DNA from: Litoditis marina
Taxonomy: Eukaryota > Nematoda > Chromadorea > Rhabditida > Rhabditidae
Length of the DNA: 64,000 nucleotides
Direction: 5' to 3'
Assembly: GCA_964036275.1 (NCBI GenBank)
Contig: OZ038433.1
Span: 54,639,902-54,703,901, forward strand
In this document: positions 25,726-37,529 of the stretch, piece by piece
Position numbering within the stretch: the stretch's first letter is position 1
Layout: the number at the start of each line of letters is the position of its first letter
Notes under the pieces: model-generated
The model's database searches: none
What the model was told of the DNA's origin: nothing
Seen by the model: the letters and a program-made list of their open reading frames with translations, nothing else
Position numbers and translations under genes: made by a program

Positions 25726-28700
25726 CTAGTTCTGTTCTGCCCTGGACAAATAGTCGAGAGACGTTACGAGTTGTCTGTTCTGGGCGTCCAGAGTGACGGG
25801 TAATTGTGCCAATTGACCGATTAGTATTTGGACAGTTTCCGCCCGAATATCCTCGAGAGAGGCGAGTTGCGCCAACTTACGCGCCTCCACCATTGAGATG
25901 ACACGAGAGTCGGCCATGATTACTGCAAACCACAACCATTGCAGAATTCCATAGGGAACACGGTATTCAGTTAACCCTCTCAGTTAACCGGGTACCGGGT
26001 TAACCCTTTTGTAACCCTTTTCACAATGTATTTCGGGGAAAATTCGGGGTTTAAACATAACAAAAGGGTTAACCACGTAACCTTACCTTAAAGGGTTAAA
26101 TAAAGAATTCGCCACTTTTTGTATTATTTGTATTTTTTCCTTTTTTCTCATCTTCACTCAGTTACGCTCAGAAAAAAGAACAAAAGGAACGGGAAAGCGT
26201 GAATAAAATTATACATTAGTATTTTAGTGCTTTGAATTATAATTGGAGATAAGGTTGTTTTATAAGAATTTCATTCTACAAATAGCCAAAACAATTCGAT
26301 AAGTCATCAAATCATAAACTTTGACATAAATTGATCGAGATCATAGTCACTTCTTGTACCACGCCTACTGGTGTATGTGTAAGTGTGTATGTTTTCATTC
26401 ATAATAAACTGACCAAGAGGTACAATCCAATTGAGTTTCTCCGTCTCAGTGACAATTGTCTTCATGTCTGCAATGTCCTTGCCCACTAGAATAGCGTTCG
26501 ATCCTACCAGAGCTCCATTCAAACATGACATTGGTGTGCCTTCAATGAAACAAGAGTAAATTGTGAAATTTAACGTAGCTCGTAGCATACACAGGCAAGG
26601 CAGGGCCTCTTTTGAGAAGGGGGCTGTGAACTATTGATTCGGAAAAGTAGAGGTCGCGAGTGGAAAAACAACGTATTGTATACAAAACTAGTGAAAATTA
26701 GACCAAAACAGTTTTGAACTATGTTGGAGGGGTCGCGACTTGAAACGAAGGGGGCATCGAGAGCTTCCATGAAAAATGAGAGACCCTCGGCAGTGTATGT
26801 CACTTGTCACTTAGGACGTAGCGTGATAGCAACGCCATCCGCACAACGAACTGATCTCAAGTTTTATTTTTATAACTTTCCAAATTTTATATCAAAAGAT
26901 GTTCACTATAAAACACGTGAAACGTGAACACAATCAGAACACAACACTTTAAAGGGGCCAGGTTAGTGAGTTGGTATCCAGGGATCCTCTTTTTTTGTGA
27001 TAAAGCCCGCCCGACTGTGAGCTCCGCTACTATTCTCGACCTCATTGATTTTTAAGATGGTGACGGATGAACTGTTGGGTTGGGCAACTGCTAACCCAGA
27101 ACACTAGATAAATCATCCCAATAGAGGATGTTCGTCGAAAAATTATATAGAAATGCTCCTCGATAGAAAATCTACCATTGAGTTGATAAACTTAGTTCGG
27201 AAAGCAGAATTCTTGCGACCACAGGCGAGTTCGAGGTGAGAAGGGAGGAACCAACCTTCAAATATCTTGTGCAGAATTTTGTTGCCGTAGTTTCGAAATT
27301 CGATACCCTTCTGGCGCAACCTGAACATGCACACCGTTCATGTACTATTTGAATGAAAACAAATCGCCAGTTGCCACCACACATCCACGACCACGAGCCT
27401 AGTCATATCCCAGTAAAGTTGGCAGATTATCCAAAAAGATAGGAAAACGGGCTACTTTTTTGCCGAAAACAGGCCAATCGACCTACTTTTATGAATATTC
27501 ACGAATTTTCACCTGTTCACGTCTAAACACTGACTATTTTTTGTCGATTAGTCGAACCTTACTCTAGTGTATAAGATTAGTTCAAGTTTCAAGATTTCAA
27601 GTAGAAAAAGCCAAGTAGAAAAAGAATAATCAACAAGAAATCCGTGTTTAGATTTGAATTTGAACACGTGAAAGTTTATGACTTTGTACCAAGAATAGAC
27701 GAAAGTTATTGTTTTCGGCGGAATCGTATCCAGTCGGATTTTTCTGCCTATTCCGACAACTCTACTGGGGTTTTCGTACAATATTCTATTTGCTATTTCC
27801 CCTTATCATCAAAATAAAATAGTGCACTCTTATCATCATAGTGATAGTCACCATTCCAGAAATAGACCAACAAAAAATTTTCAAGCCTTAGTAGTTAAAT
27901 AGTGAATAATGACAAACTTCAACTTACTGATTCTTCGCTAGCCAAAGATTTCTACCGGGAACGGGTAAAAACTGACAAACTGCCAGAACTCGGAACTCTT
28001 CGTTGAGCATCCATTTCTTAACAAGTGCTGACAGAGCCAATTCCACGTCGGCATACTGTAAGTGAAAAGGTTACAACAAATAAACGATATAGTGAAACGA
28101 TAATCTGTTGTCTGTTCATAAAGCAGGAGATCTTGATAATTATTTGAACTAGCGACCAAGCCAATGAGACCATTGTCCCGAAATTTTGAAATGCTCAATA
28201 CTTCAGATTCAGAACAGAATAGCAAGTTCGTGAACGGTTGAGAAGCCGAAATAAAATATTGAGCGATACAGTTTGCTGTTCGTTTAGAACTATGGTGGGA
28301 GGTGGGATTGTGTCAGATGCAAATAGGAAGAGTTAAACATTCCCCCATAAAAAAAATTAAAAAAACCTATGGAAGACATTTTGGAACAGTTATGATTTAT
28401 GAATCCGCAATCCGCCAACTCCAGTTAGGTGAGACGGTCGGCTAACCGAGGTATCGCAACAATGGTTTGGCAATTTTTACAAACGATGCCGTTATCATTA
28501 ATGACATGAATGCATGCATCTCTTCCCTTGTATATTTTGACTATGACACTGGATTTAAGTGTTAAGTATACACACTATTTCAGAGACCACAAGCATACAC
28601 CAGCAAGGTCAGACTATTCGACAGAAAAAACTCTACTTTCAGATTCAAACACGTGAAAATCAACAATTTTGCAACAAAACTAGACAAATGCTTTCGTTTA

Positions 28701-29480
28701 CGGTTTTGACTAAAAAAAGAGTAGGCCGTTTTTCGAAAATTTCTGACTGTTCGGATAACCTCACTGAAATATGACAACAGACAACAACCTACTTCTTTAC
28801 TTTCGGCCAAATTTTTCTTATGAATCGATGCAGGAGGTGTACAAACAGAGATCTCCTTCGGCAGAACTGGCGCCACCGCCTCTTCGAACAGTCGTCTCCT
28901 GGAAAACACATCAGCCAATGAACACTCAGGCGACGGCTCGTTCCTGGGACAAGAACGGGACTTCCCGTGTCCCGGTACGGTACCAAGGGTTACGGTGGAA
29001 TTGGCGCAGATTTGCATAGAAAAGCTTTGTATTTTGTCATTTGTCCATAATTTCTGCTCCATTCCTACCGTAATCCTTGGTACCGTGCCGGGATATGGGA
29101 CGTTCTGTTGTTGTCGCTGGGACGACCGACTGCTGAGCGGTGAGATAAGAATGAACGAAATAAGTGGAAAAGGGTAGTGATCGTGATTAATTAATGTTTC
29201 AACATTTTCCAGTGGTGGAAAACTCATTAGAAACTCGTCAATAACCCCGATAATCGACGATGGCGTTAGCAAGTTACTGATTTTCTAACTATTATTCATT
29301 TCGACGTATGGAAAAGCTCACCGCTTTCCATAAGAACACTGGTGGAGAAAATCAAGTATGAAGATACCTGTACGGTCTGGGAGTTGGTCGGGGATACTTG
29401 GAGGATACTGCACGTGTTGAGTTGAGACAGTACAAGTCTTGGATCGATCCTTTAACAAAGGTAGCACCACGACCTAGCAT
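25726..29480 (-). CDS. mrpl-10: Mitochondrial ribosomal protein L10 (uL10m), 6 exons
   Basis: Minus-strand exons in transcript order: 29480-29368, 28898-28793, 28055-27928, 27320-27256, 26539-26414, 25922-25726. These give 735 nt, 244 aa, with all phases agreeing. The N-terminus (MLGRGATFVKG..., Arg-rich, no acidic residues early) is a plausible mitochondrial presequence, followed by 'YRRRLFEEAVAPVLPKE'. The body matches the L10 pattern I know from animal MRPL10: 'EEFRVLAVCQFLP', 'LRQKGIEFRNYGN', 'IFEGTPMSCLNGALVGSNA', 'MVEARKLAQLASLEDIRAE'. It is a large-subunit mitoribosome protein at the stalk base. The start ATG lies six bases after a TTTCAG acceptor. The intron before 26539 ends in GAAG rather than CAG. 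It is identified by pattern memory, not alignment. Confidence 0.85.
25959..26110. mobile_element. GGTTAACC-type inverted-repeat element, copy b
   Basis: The left end 'CACGGTATTCAGTTAACCC' matches copy a; the right side 'AAAGGGTTAACCACGTAACC' is decayed. Lies in the last intron of the minus-strand mrpl-10 gene. Confidence 0.6.
26586..26799. mobile_element. CATACACCGCCAAGG MITE, diverged copy
   Basis: Ends 'CATACACAGGCAAGG' and 'CCCTCGGCAGTGTATG' with 'GAGGGGTCGCGACTTG' inside match the copies at 56623-56838 and 60171-60393. Lies 47 bp upstream of an mrpl-10 exon. Confidence 0.65.
27405..27572. mobile_element. CCCAGTAAAGTTGTCCGAATAG MITE, copy a
   Basis: The left end 'CATATCCCAGTAAAGTTG' and the right end 'GTCGAACCTTACTC...GTGTATA' are the two ends of a family seen at least ten times in the window. 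Internal landmark: 'TTTTCACCTGTTCACG'. In an mrpl-10 intron; a half copy follows at about 27600-27775. Confidence 0.7.
28594..28772. mobile_element. CCCAGTAAAGTTGTCCGAATAG MITE, copy b
   Basis: Inverse orientation: 'CATACACCAGCAAGGTCAGAC' (left) and 'GTTCGGATAACCTCACTG' (right) flank 'TTCAAACACGTGAAAATC'. It ends 20 bp from the donor of an mrpl-10 exon. Confidence 0.7.
28955..29106. repeat. Foldback with GGTACCGTGCCGGGA arms
   Basis: 'TTCCACCGTAACCCTTGGT' and its partner 'ACCAAGG...' on the two sides form about 43-bp inverted arms around a ~55-bp AT-rich loop. It lies in the first mrpl-10 intron, ending about 57 bp from exon 2. Confidence 0.6.
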
Positions 29481-29494
29481 TTCACCCTGAAATA
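29481..29494 (-). promoter_or_regulatory. Candidate trans-splice acceptor of mrpl-10
   Basis: On the minus strand 'ATATTTCAG' is followed by GGTGAA and the ATG. An acceptor with no fitting upstream coding exon six bases before a start codon is the standard nematode spliced-leader configuration. Confidence 0.6.
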
Positions 29495-30666
29495 TTATAA
29501 TTGAGTTTAAGTGGTAAGAATCCAGGAGCTGGAGGACGAAACGAAGGGTACGCGGTGATTCCGCATTCCGCCCCATAGTTTCGTTTGATATATCCACTAA
29601 GAATAGAAAACTACCAAAATTTGTAATTGTCGCAGTGTGAGACAGAGGTAATTGCTCCTTGCTAGATAGATAGCTATGGATGGTTTGGTCCATTTGTTGA
29701 ACACAACAAAAAGAATTGAGATCAAAAACATATGCATAGAGTGGAGTAAAAATGAGATGCGGAAATTAAAACATTACAATGCACAGTAGAAGTTAAATTG
29801 AGGAACCTTATTAAACCTACAATTTAATTTTGACAAAATGATCAATTTAAAAAAATCGTGATTACAGTAATCTGAAGAACAGCGCCGGGAATAAAATGCC
29901 TGCGCGTTCCTTATAAACACAACTTTATGAATTTGCGTATATCTTAAGTGCTCAGGCACTGGGGTGGACGGTCCGTGCACCAAAGTAGCCAACTTTTGTC
30001 CACGGACCGTCCACTTTTTGGTCCACGGACCGTCCACACTTTGTTTACGCGATACATCAAAGCGCGCCGCCGCGCATCTACCTTGGCCGGCTCATCGATT
30101 GAACTCTTCGACCATACTTTGCCAATCACTCCAAGTGACGGTTGGCTCTTTCCATTCGACTCGTTTTATTGTATTATTTGAAAGTTAGCTGTAAAGAAAA
30201 CAAAAAAAAGTTAAGTTTCGGTAAAATGATATCCTTTTTTGCGAGAACCTTCTCCTATTTTACCGCTTCATTCGCTCTTATTTAGGTCAATTTTCATTTA
30301 AATCCATTCCAATCATAATTTTTCCATTCCTCACTCCTGTTACAGTTTTTGTGGTTCTAAAAAGAGGGCCCGAATATCAAGTGGATGTGTTCTGTGTCAA
30401 CTTTTATATTACTCAAACTCTCACCTCGCAGTTCTCAGCACAGCATTTGCGAAACAAACTACACACTTATATTTGAGAGCAGTTAAATAAATTTAAAAAA
30501 TCTATCATTTTAGTCATAGTTCCGACCTCGAATAATGTCGTTAATGCAGTTTAAACTCGTCCTTTAACTAATTGTTCTAACTAAAGTATGCAGTAGGCCA
30601 GAAACTTTTTGCTGTTTTACTGTATAGCAACAATGTGAAGCGAAGATTGAGATTTTATTTCTACAG
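29495..30666. other. Gap between divergent mrpl-10 and the small plus-strand gene
   Basis: Besides the repeat at 29950-30045 nothing is firmly supported. A minus-strand segment at 30080-30192 has a strong TTTACAG acceptor and a GTAGAT donor, but every frame closes early. It could be an untranslated exon. Confidence 0.4.
29950..30045. repeat. GGTCCACGGACCGTCC repeat, copy 1
   Basis: Three alternating copies of 'GGACGGTCCGTG' and its complement, ending beside 'CTCAGGCACTG'. A second cluster is at 33232-33366. The 'AGTGCCTAAGTG' there and 'AAGTGCTCAGGCACT' here suggest shared inverted ends of one small element. Confidence 0.6.
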
Positions 30667-33163
30667 CTCGTCCTCAAGGTTGCAAAAAAGCCATGGTTCC
30701 GCCGAATTTTCGCAGCCACATCGCTAATCGCTCAAAGGTATATATTATTTTTTTCTCTCTGTCTCTTCTTGTAAAAGGTCACGCGGACACTATGTGTGAA
30801 ATGACCAATCTCGTTTATAAAATTTATATCCACAAATAGTTCATACTTCAGTCAAGTGGTCAAGATAGTCGACAGAATTTAGATAATAACATCGGTTGAC
30901 GGTTGCTGATATTTTTAGGATGGTTCAAGGGTCTATTCGACTGTAACCGTTGTGTAAGGTCAGAATCATATTTTTAGTTCACTTATTTGTGACCACTGTT
31001 GTGTTGCAGCTTCCTCGGTGTGCTGGTGGTACAGCCCATGGACGAGATCAACGAACTGCACAAGGAACACAGGTGGGTAACTGACCTGTTTCTTTCGTTG
31101 TTTGATTCTTTAGGTGAAATACAATAATATCAGTCAAGGAAATACGGTGTTGATGTTGAGTCGAGAATCTTCGCTTCTCATGCTAGGATTTAAATTGTTT
31201 GGTTCAAAACGAATACACACCTAGAAAAGAGGGCGATTCACGGTATTTTATCGATTTGCTTCTGAGCTTGATGATATGTGAAATATAACGGGTAAAGAAA
31301 TTGTTAGCTGTACCGTTGTACGTTCCTCCATGTGAAAATGAGAAAAAGCAGAAATCAGAGTTACAAGTTATACGTTGTTCAAAACAGCACACCCTAAGTG
31401 TGAATATGAAACAATGATAGCAACTAAATACTTTTGCCGTTACATGACAACTTTTGAGATGGGATTGTGATACATACATATTAACATGACTGACTGCATA
31501 TGTTTTTCTTGTGTCACGTCTGTAGTTTGATGCCGTAACAACTAAAGTGAATAGAGTACAGTTATTTTAAAATCTTCTCCGTTTATGTTCTCTTCTACTT
31601 GAAATAAGTGTTTTATGCTGAACTACATGAATAGGTTGTGTTTGACCATCGGAATTTATCCAGGGTGGTTGGGTCAGAGGTAAAATATACTATTTTTTGC
31701 AGGAGAGCAGAGCCGTCCAATCCCGATTGCAACACGGCAGATGATCAAGATAGGCCACAAAAAAAAGAACAATTTGGCGGATTGAAGGCTGGCAGGTTGG
31801 TTTTAATACTGCTAATGTTTGACATAACGAGATAGCATGTCATCATCTTTTTCCGAACTCAGGCTAAAAGATCAATCAATGGATTTATTTAGCGTTTACG
31901 GACAACTCGTCCCCGCCGCAGCGACAACTTGTCCCCAGCCCAAAAATTGCTCAAATTGGCTTAAAACTTACAAACTAACTTAGTGACTAAGTTATATGTT
32001 ATATTACAGACTGTGGACAGCCTTCGAGATAGGAAATAATCAAAAATATCAAAGATATATCATACTATACTTTAATTAACCCAACTTTCACAAATTAATC
32101 GTTTTCTCTTGAATTCATGACGACTAAATCACTTGTTCAGTTGTTTTTTTAGTTAATTTGTATTCCCTAATGAGCAGGAAACTTTACAAAATGCGATTTC
32201 AGTTTCGAACCTAGTTTTTAACTAGTTTTGTGATAAAACATTGGGGACGAGTTGTCGCATGATGGGGGACGAGTTGTCGCACACGCGACGCGCGGGGACG
32301 AGTTTTTCGCGGAATATTATTTAGTCCTTCAATTCGCTTATGCGACGTTAAAACCGTCACTGAAATCTTGTCATCTCATCTACTAATATCTTCGTCGTTG
32401 TTTCCGATTCCCTCTTAACCCTTGATCTTCATAACTCTGTAGTTTTCCCTCGCATAGTTTTTCTGAGAGACGAAATGAACGTGGGATGCGAAAAACTGGA
32501 AAAATGGAGTAAGAGAGGGATGTGGAGAGCTGTAGAGAAAGAAAGTGTGGGATATGTGGGATATGGAGTGATTTCATAGTAGTTTCTTCCAGCTACGTGT
32601 GTAATACATAAAGCGCGCTCTCATTTTCCATTGACAAGGATCTACTTATTGTCGAATCTAGTTTCCAACCGCGGTCATACCTAACTCTCGGAGATCCTCA
32701 ATGCTCTGAAGCGGGAGCTGTCCTGAAACTTCTCATTGATTTATAAGAAGAGATAGGAGAGAGTGAGAGCTAAGAGAGTAAAGGGTAAATAGAAGAAACA
32801 GCGAGAGTAATAAGGAATAAGGAGAGATAAGTTGAACTTTGAGAGTGAGAGAGTGAAAGGGAGAGATGCGAGAGAGCAATAATGATGATATGGAGAGAGG
32901 AAGAGAGAGAGAGAGAGAGAAAGTAATAAAAAGAGAGGAAATATAGAGTTGTGGGGTAGTCCATTATAATATTTATGCATAGAGTCCACATATATAGTAT
33001 TTTATATTATTGTTTTCATTTCAGAAGACCTGGCGGCAAAACGAGGAAGAACCAAGAACTACCAAAAGCCGTCTACAACGGAAGACAAATTATATGTTCG
33101 AAATATTGTGATAGTTGTAATAAATATAATATTTTAAAAGTTTTCTGGTTTTATTTATATTAA
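30667..33163 (+). CDS. Small uncharacterised gene, 5' end unresolved
   Basis: Four exons join in phase: 30667-30737, 31010-31072, 31703-31795, 33025-33163. The product would be a basic peptide of about 120 aa: 'KKPWFRRIFAATSLIAQR', 'SFLGVLVVQPMDEINELH', then a charged stretch and a Lys/Arg tail. No in-frame ATG precedes exon 1, so an upstream exon is missing or translation begins at the Met of 'QPMDEINEL'. The first 45 residues could hold one hydrophobic segment. The 'QPMDEINELHKEHRRA' stretch recalls, faintly, small mitochondrial inner-membrane proteins of the SMIM20 type; this is not a firm call. An AATAAA at 33119 lies inside the last open frame, which weakens the choice of final frame. 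It may lead an operon with gene A downstream. Confidence 0.4.
31893..32313. mobile_element. TIR element with GGACAACTCGTCCCC ends
   Basis: The left end 'ACGGACAACTCGTCCCCG' faces the right end 'GGGGACGAGTTTTTCGCG', with extra internal copies of 'GGGGACGAGTTGTCGCA'. About 420 bp, non-coding interior, probably a non-autonomous DNA transposon in an intron of the small gene. Confidence 0.65.
32740..32945. repeat. GA-rich low-complexity tract
   Basis: About 200 bp of almost pure purine on the plus strand (GAGAGTGAGAG, AAGAGAGAGAGAG). It explains the leucine/serine-rich open frames read on the opposite strand here, which were not called. Confidence 0.75.
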
Positions 33164-33231
33164 AACTTAATTGTATATTTGGAATATTAAAAATACAGTA
33201 TATATCGGTTTTGGATGTCGGAACGATGAAA

Positions 33232-33366
33232 GATCGGACGGTCCGTGGACGAAAACAGCGAAAGTGGACGGTCCGTGGACCGTGTTTTATCGAGGTCCAG
33301 GGACGGTGCACTCCTGGCCCACGGACCGTCCACTTTTTGGTCCACGGACCGTCCACTGCAGTGCCT
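33232..33366. repeat. GGTCCACGGACCGTCC repeat, copy 2
   Basis: Four inverted copies of 'GGACGGTCCGTGGAC', bounded on the right by 'GCAGTGCCTAAGTG'. Same family as 29950-30045. Confidence 0.65.
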
Positions 33367-33674
33367 AAGTGTGTTTTATTATTTATTTAATTTAATTTAA
33401 TTTTTTTGATGTTGCTTCTCAGTTTTATCCACCCAATATTGTGTTATGCGAGCGCTGAACGAATGGAACATAGTTAGAACCTAGTTTCGACGCTCTCCTC
33501 ACCTGTTTCCGTAGAAATAGACGAATGTAGGCTATTTTAGACTTATGGTCATTTCCGTTTATTTATCCTTGTGATTTCTTCAGTGGTAAAGGTGTATGGC
33601 TATCTAAAATGGGCGGGGTTGAGGCAATGATATGGGAAACTAACTTTAATTGGGTATTCGGTACTCAGGCGCCT

Positions 33675-33978
33675 GGCCAATTCACTGGAGAACCAGGTCC
33701 TTCCCGAACCGAATCGCGAACCAGTCACTGGAGAACCGAACCGACCATACCGCTATCCGGAACCGACCGGTTCTCCAGTGAATGCTTCGAACCGAACCGG
33801 GATAGACTCATTTTACCTTGTCTGCGACTTTGCTTGTTCAACTCATGATAAATGTCGGTTCGGTTCGAAGATTCACTGGAGAACCGGTCGGTTCAAAAGT
33901 CGGTTCAGTTGGTTCGGTTCTTCAGTGACCGGTTCGCGGTTTGGTTCGGGAAGGACCCGGTTCTCCAGTGAATTAGCC
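33675..33978. mobile_element. MULE-like foldback MITE, copy 1
   Basis: A 304-bp palindromic element with ends GGCCAATTCACTGGAG and the complementary CTCCAGTGAATTAGCC. Exact 9-bp direct repeats CAGGCGCCT flank it (33666-33674 and 33979-33987). A 9-bp target-site duplication points to the Mutator superfamily. Confidence 0.85.
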
Positions 33979-34230
33979 CAGGCGCCTCCAGATAAGGTTC
34001 CGAGCGGATCTGTACTGAGTATAATAATTGAATTGTTGAATTCAAGGTCTCTGATATATTTCTCATATTTATCTCACCTTTCTACTTTTGTTCTCCTCTT
34101 CGCTCATTCTTCCGTTATTGTGCCTGAAAATATTTGTATTTACAAAAACGTCTGTATCACTTATGTTAGTGTTTATTTCACGTGGTTGGGCCTGCCGTGA
34201 ACCCCGACTGTCTGTCACTCATGACCTCAT

Positions 34231-34293
34231 AGCTAATTTTTCAGGAGTGTCGCGCTGACCGTACCGCTCTCACCGCATGGAACTAATATAATT
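34231..34293 (+). promoter_or_regulatory. Acceptor and leader of gene A
   Basis: A strong acceptor ('CTAATTTTTCAG', ending at 34244) lies 49 bp before the ATG. The leader is conserved with gene C, including a four-codon upstream ORF (ATG-GAA-...-TAA), or it is coding in an extended frame ('VPL.PHGTN' in both paralogues). It is either a spliced-leader site or the acceptor of an unseen 5' exon. Confidence 0.5.
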
Positions 34294-36654
34294 ATGTCAA
34301 ATTTCACGAAAGTTGATGGAACTTGTTCCCTGGTCGCATCGAATTCAAGGACAGTAGTATGCAAAACACCAAAGGGTACATTTTCTCTTCTGGTATCTAC
34401 CAAGAGGCCTTCTATTCTCCGCAAACCGAAGCAGAAACAACCATGCGTAGCCGTGGATGTGAAAATAGAGCCGGAGGAGCCAAGTATTACTGACGAGCGA
34501 CCATTTCTTGCCTCGGGTCCCGACAAACCTCGACCCGTGGAAGTGAAGTTGGAGGAACAACAACCATGCGAAGAGGTGAAGACCGAGCCGAATGAGCCAC
34601 GTATCTTGGAGCCGAAACAGACTATTATCGCGAATGCGCGACGCCCGAATGCATCCACCGCTCCCAAACGTCGATTTGTAGAAGTGAGGTCTGGAGTTCA
34701 GGAGAAGAACACCCTCAATAGAAACATGTTTCCCGTTAAGCGTGCAGTTGTGCCGATTCAGCCGAAAATACCGGAACCACCGAAATCAGGAAACATCCCT
34801 GATGCAATTATACCACCCCCACGTGCCATTCCAATAGACTGGAGTCCTGTTTTCACCGAAAGAATCAGAGAATTGAGATGTGAAAACAACCGTCTGAAGG
34901 AATCCTTAGAAATGGAGGTGGAGAGAACAACCTCTCTGAGGGGATTATTAGAAATAGAAGTGGAGAAAACGAAAAGTCTGAATATTTCGGTGAGCAGACT
35001 GGAGGACAAGTTACGATCAAGCGAGAGTCAGCTGCTGAAGGCTCGTGAAGAATGTATAAACATCTCACATGGTTTGGCTCCTTCTCTCAACATCAATGTC
35101 ATCAGCAATCAGGTGGCTTTGCGAGATGAAAAACTGTCAACACTTCAAACGATCATAGGAGAACTGAAGGCAGAAATAATTCACGCGAGGAATCGAGAAC
35201 ACCACAAAATAGATGAAATAATGGTGATCGAGAAAAGAGAACAAGAAGAACTGTTAAGCAAGTTACGGTCCCGCGATGTTCAGCTGGAGAAGGTCCGTGA
35301 GGAGTGTCGAGGTCTCGCGCAGTATCGAATTGATTATATAACTATCAAGAATCAGGTTGATTTTCGCGATAAGAAAATTTCGTCACTGCAAGAAACGATC
35401 AAGGAACTGAAGAACGAGTTGCAAAATACGAAACGACGAGAGAAGCACGCTAAAGAAAATTGCGAGAAAAAGGCAGAAGAATACGATCAGCTGTACCAAT
35501 CCACGCTGCCTGAACGGGCGATGAGGAGAAAGCCGTACAACGAACTTGTGGATACACGATCCCGAAAGGAACGCTTCGAACGATATCGTCTGTTTCTGAA
35601 TGATCTGTGCCAAACGGAAGATCTGGAGGTGATAAACCAGTTTCTACACGACTACAAAATGTTCAGTGAGGGCGATATGAATGCCGGCCCTGTCTCGTTG
35701 TTATCCCCTGAACAGGGGGTGGAGTTTATGCGGACATTCCAAATTAGCTACGGGAAATTAGCACGCATGAAGAAAATGTTTAACGAGATGACCCCAACCA
35801 ATGTCCTTCCGTCGATCCGACAAATCAGGAAATTTATTTTCAAGCCGGAGCAAGCAGCCAGTCCCGAGAAAGAAGATGATAACTCCCCGAATGAGAAACT
35901 GACAGACGAGACAGTGTGAGTTTCATTTATTCCGTATTCAGTTTTCTAACTTTCCAACCAATGTGTATAAGTTTCAATTTTTTTTTGTTTCCATCGATAA
36001 GCATAGAGGAGAAAAGGTTTCATGTTCTTTCATTCTCTACGTACGTCTAACGTCTTGTCAAACTTTCAAATGAATCAAAGAAACTAATTCCATTCTTTGT
36101 ACAACTTTTGACATGTTACTGTGTTGATTCTAACCGATGGCAATTATATTTTTTTCTTGTGTTAGGCATGAAATTGACTGTGTTTTCAGTTCTGATGCTG
36201 TCGAATCCGAGAAAGCAGCTTCTGAAGAAACGGGATATGACTTCCTGCAAGATCTGCTCTCCTACAATCAAGAAGACCTTGGACCAAAAAGTGTCGATCA
36301 ACTTCCTGTTACTGCTGATGGTTCAAGAGCGAATGGCACAGGTAATAAGCAGAGTATCATGTTTCACGTTGACACGCATACGAGCTAAGTACCATACCGC
36401 TAGGAATTGGAGAACAGTGTCTGCAACGCAGGGGATTTATATAGCGAATAGCGTGATTGCGTAATTAAAAACTAGTTTTTAGTGTAATGTTAGTGATATT
36501 CCATATTTGTTGATTCGATGGCTAACAAACGACAATATGAGGTTGACATCTTGAGTTTGTTCTGGTAATAATAATTCGCTTTCTTTCAGACGATCAATCC
36601 ACTACTAGCACTCAAGTAGTGGCGGAACTAGGCACCCAACAAGTGGATCAGTAG
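34294..36654 (+). CDS. Coiled-coil protein A with VKxE motifs (novel family, paralogue 1)
   Basis: Exons 34294-35915, 36190-36341 and 36590-36654; 612 aa. Residues 1-180 are basic and Pro-rich with three VKxE motifs (Lys57 in VKIEPE, Lys85 in VKLEE, Lys96 in VKTEPNE) that fit the psi-K-x-E SUMO consensus followed by acidic residues. Residues about 185-405 are heptad-rich coiled coil ('REEC', 'IKELKNEL', 'KRREKHAKE'). Residues about 412-517 are a compact charged domain starting 'RKPYNELVDTRSRKERFERY' and ending 'PSIRQIRKFIF', shared with genes B and C. Short acidic exons follow. I do not recognise the family. Its layout suggests a nuclear scaffold or regulator, but that is inference. The donor GTGAGT at 35916 overlaps the stop that would end the first exon if unspliced. 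Confidence 0.8.
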
Positions 36655-36813
36655 GTTGTGAGTTCTCGATTCTATCGTAACTTACTTTTTCACTCATGTA
36701 AGCTAACTTGGCATATATCTAGTAAAACTTTCATTCTTATTTCCCAATTTCGTATGAATGAAACCAGGAAACTTTAAAGTAATTTCTATGAGTTTATTGC
36801 GTCGTCACTTCAC

Positions 36814-37127
36814 GGCCAATTCACTGGAGAACCAGGTCCTTCCCGAACCGAATCGCGAACCAGTCACTGAAGAACCGAACCGAACTGACCGAACCGACTT
36901 TTTAACCGACCGGTTCTCCAGTGAATGCTTCGAACCGAACCGGGATAGAGTCATTTTACCTTGTCTACGACTTGCTTGTTTAACTCATGATTAATATCGG
37001 TTCGGTTCGAAGCATTCACCGGAGAACCGGTAGGGTTCAAAAATCGGTTCGGTTCAGTTGGTTCGGTTCTCCAGTGACCGGTTCGCGGTTTGGTTCGGGA
37101 AGAACCCGGTTCTTCAGTGAATTCGCC
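36814..37127. mobile_element. MULE-like foldback MITE, copy 2
   Basis: Same 16-bp ends as the copy at 33675, with its own exact 9-bp flanking repeat TCACTTCAC (36805-36813 and 37128-37136). It lies in the 3' UTR of gene A, so the two copies bracket that gene. Confidence 0.85.
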
Positions 37128-37529
37128 TCACTTCACTACTGGAGCTCTGACGGTATGACAGAGTCAGCCATCAATGATAATAAATATGTGAAGAAGCAAC
37201 TTTCCGTAATTTATCTATTTGTGGTATACCGTCAGCAATCCATTAGTGACATTTTGAAGAGATAAAACAAAACTTAAAACTACATGAGCTTTCTTTAATC
37301 TACGCCGAATTCGCGATTATTGGCTCATTTTCAAGACAACTTCTTAAAATTCGACTGACAATAGTTTCAATATGTTCCATAGTTCATACCTCAATGAAAC
37401 TTATTATAATCAATGGTCACGAACGACATTGAGAAATTGCAAACTGATAAATACTCAGTATTGAGAAATACGTTTGTTTCTTGTTTGCATGCCAAAGTGG
37501 AACTACTTTTATGTATTTATTATCTTTCA

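Noticed and set aside
28580..29272. 230-codon open frame on the minus strand, the longest near mrpl-10
   Set aside because: Only its 28793-28898 part is coding (mrpl-10 exon 2). The rest runs through introns, a foldback and a MITE without protein-like sequence.
30080..30192. Possible minus-strand exon with strong TTTACAG acceptor and GTAGAT donor ('EPTVTWSDWQSMVEEFN')
   Set aside because: All three frames stop shortly after the acceptor and no partner exon was found. At best it is an untranslated exon or the start of an unseen gene.
32741..32991. Leucine/serine-rich minus-strand frames suggesting membrane proteins
   Set aside because: They are the reverse complement of a GA-rich low-complexity tract.
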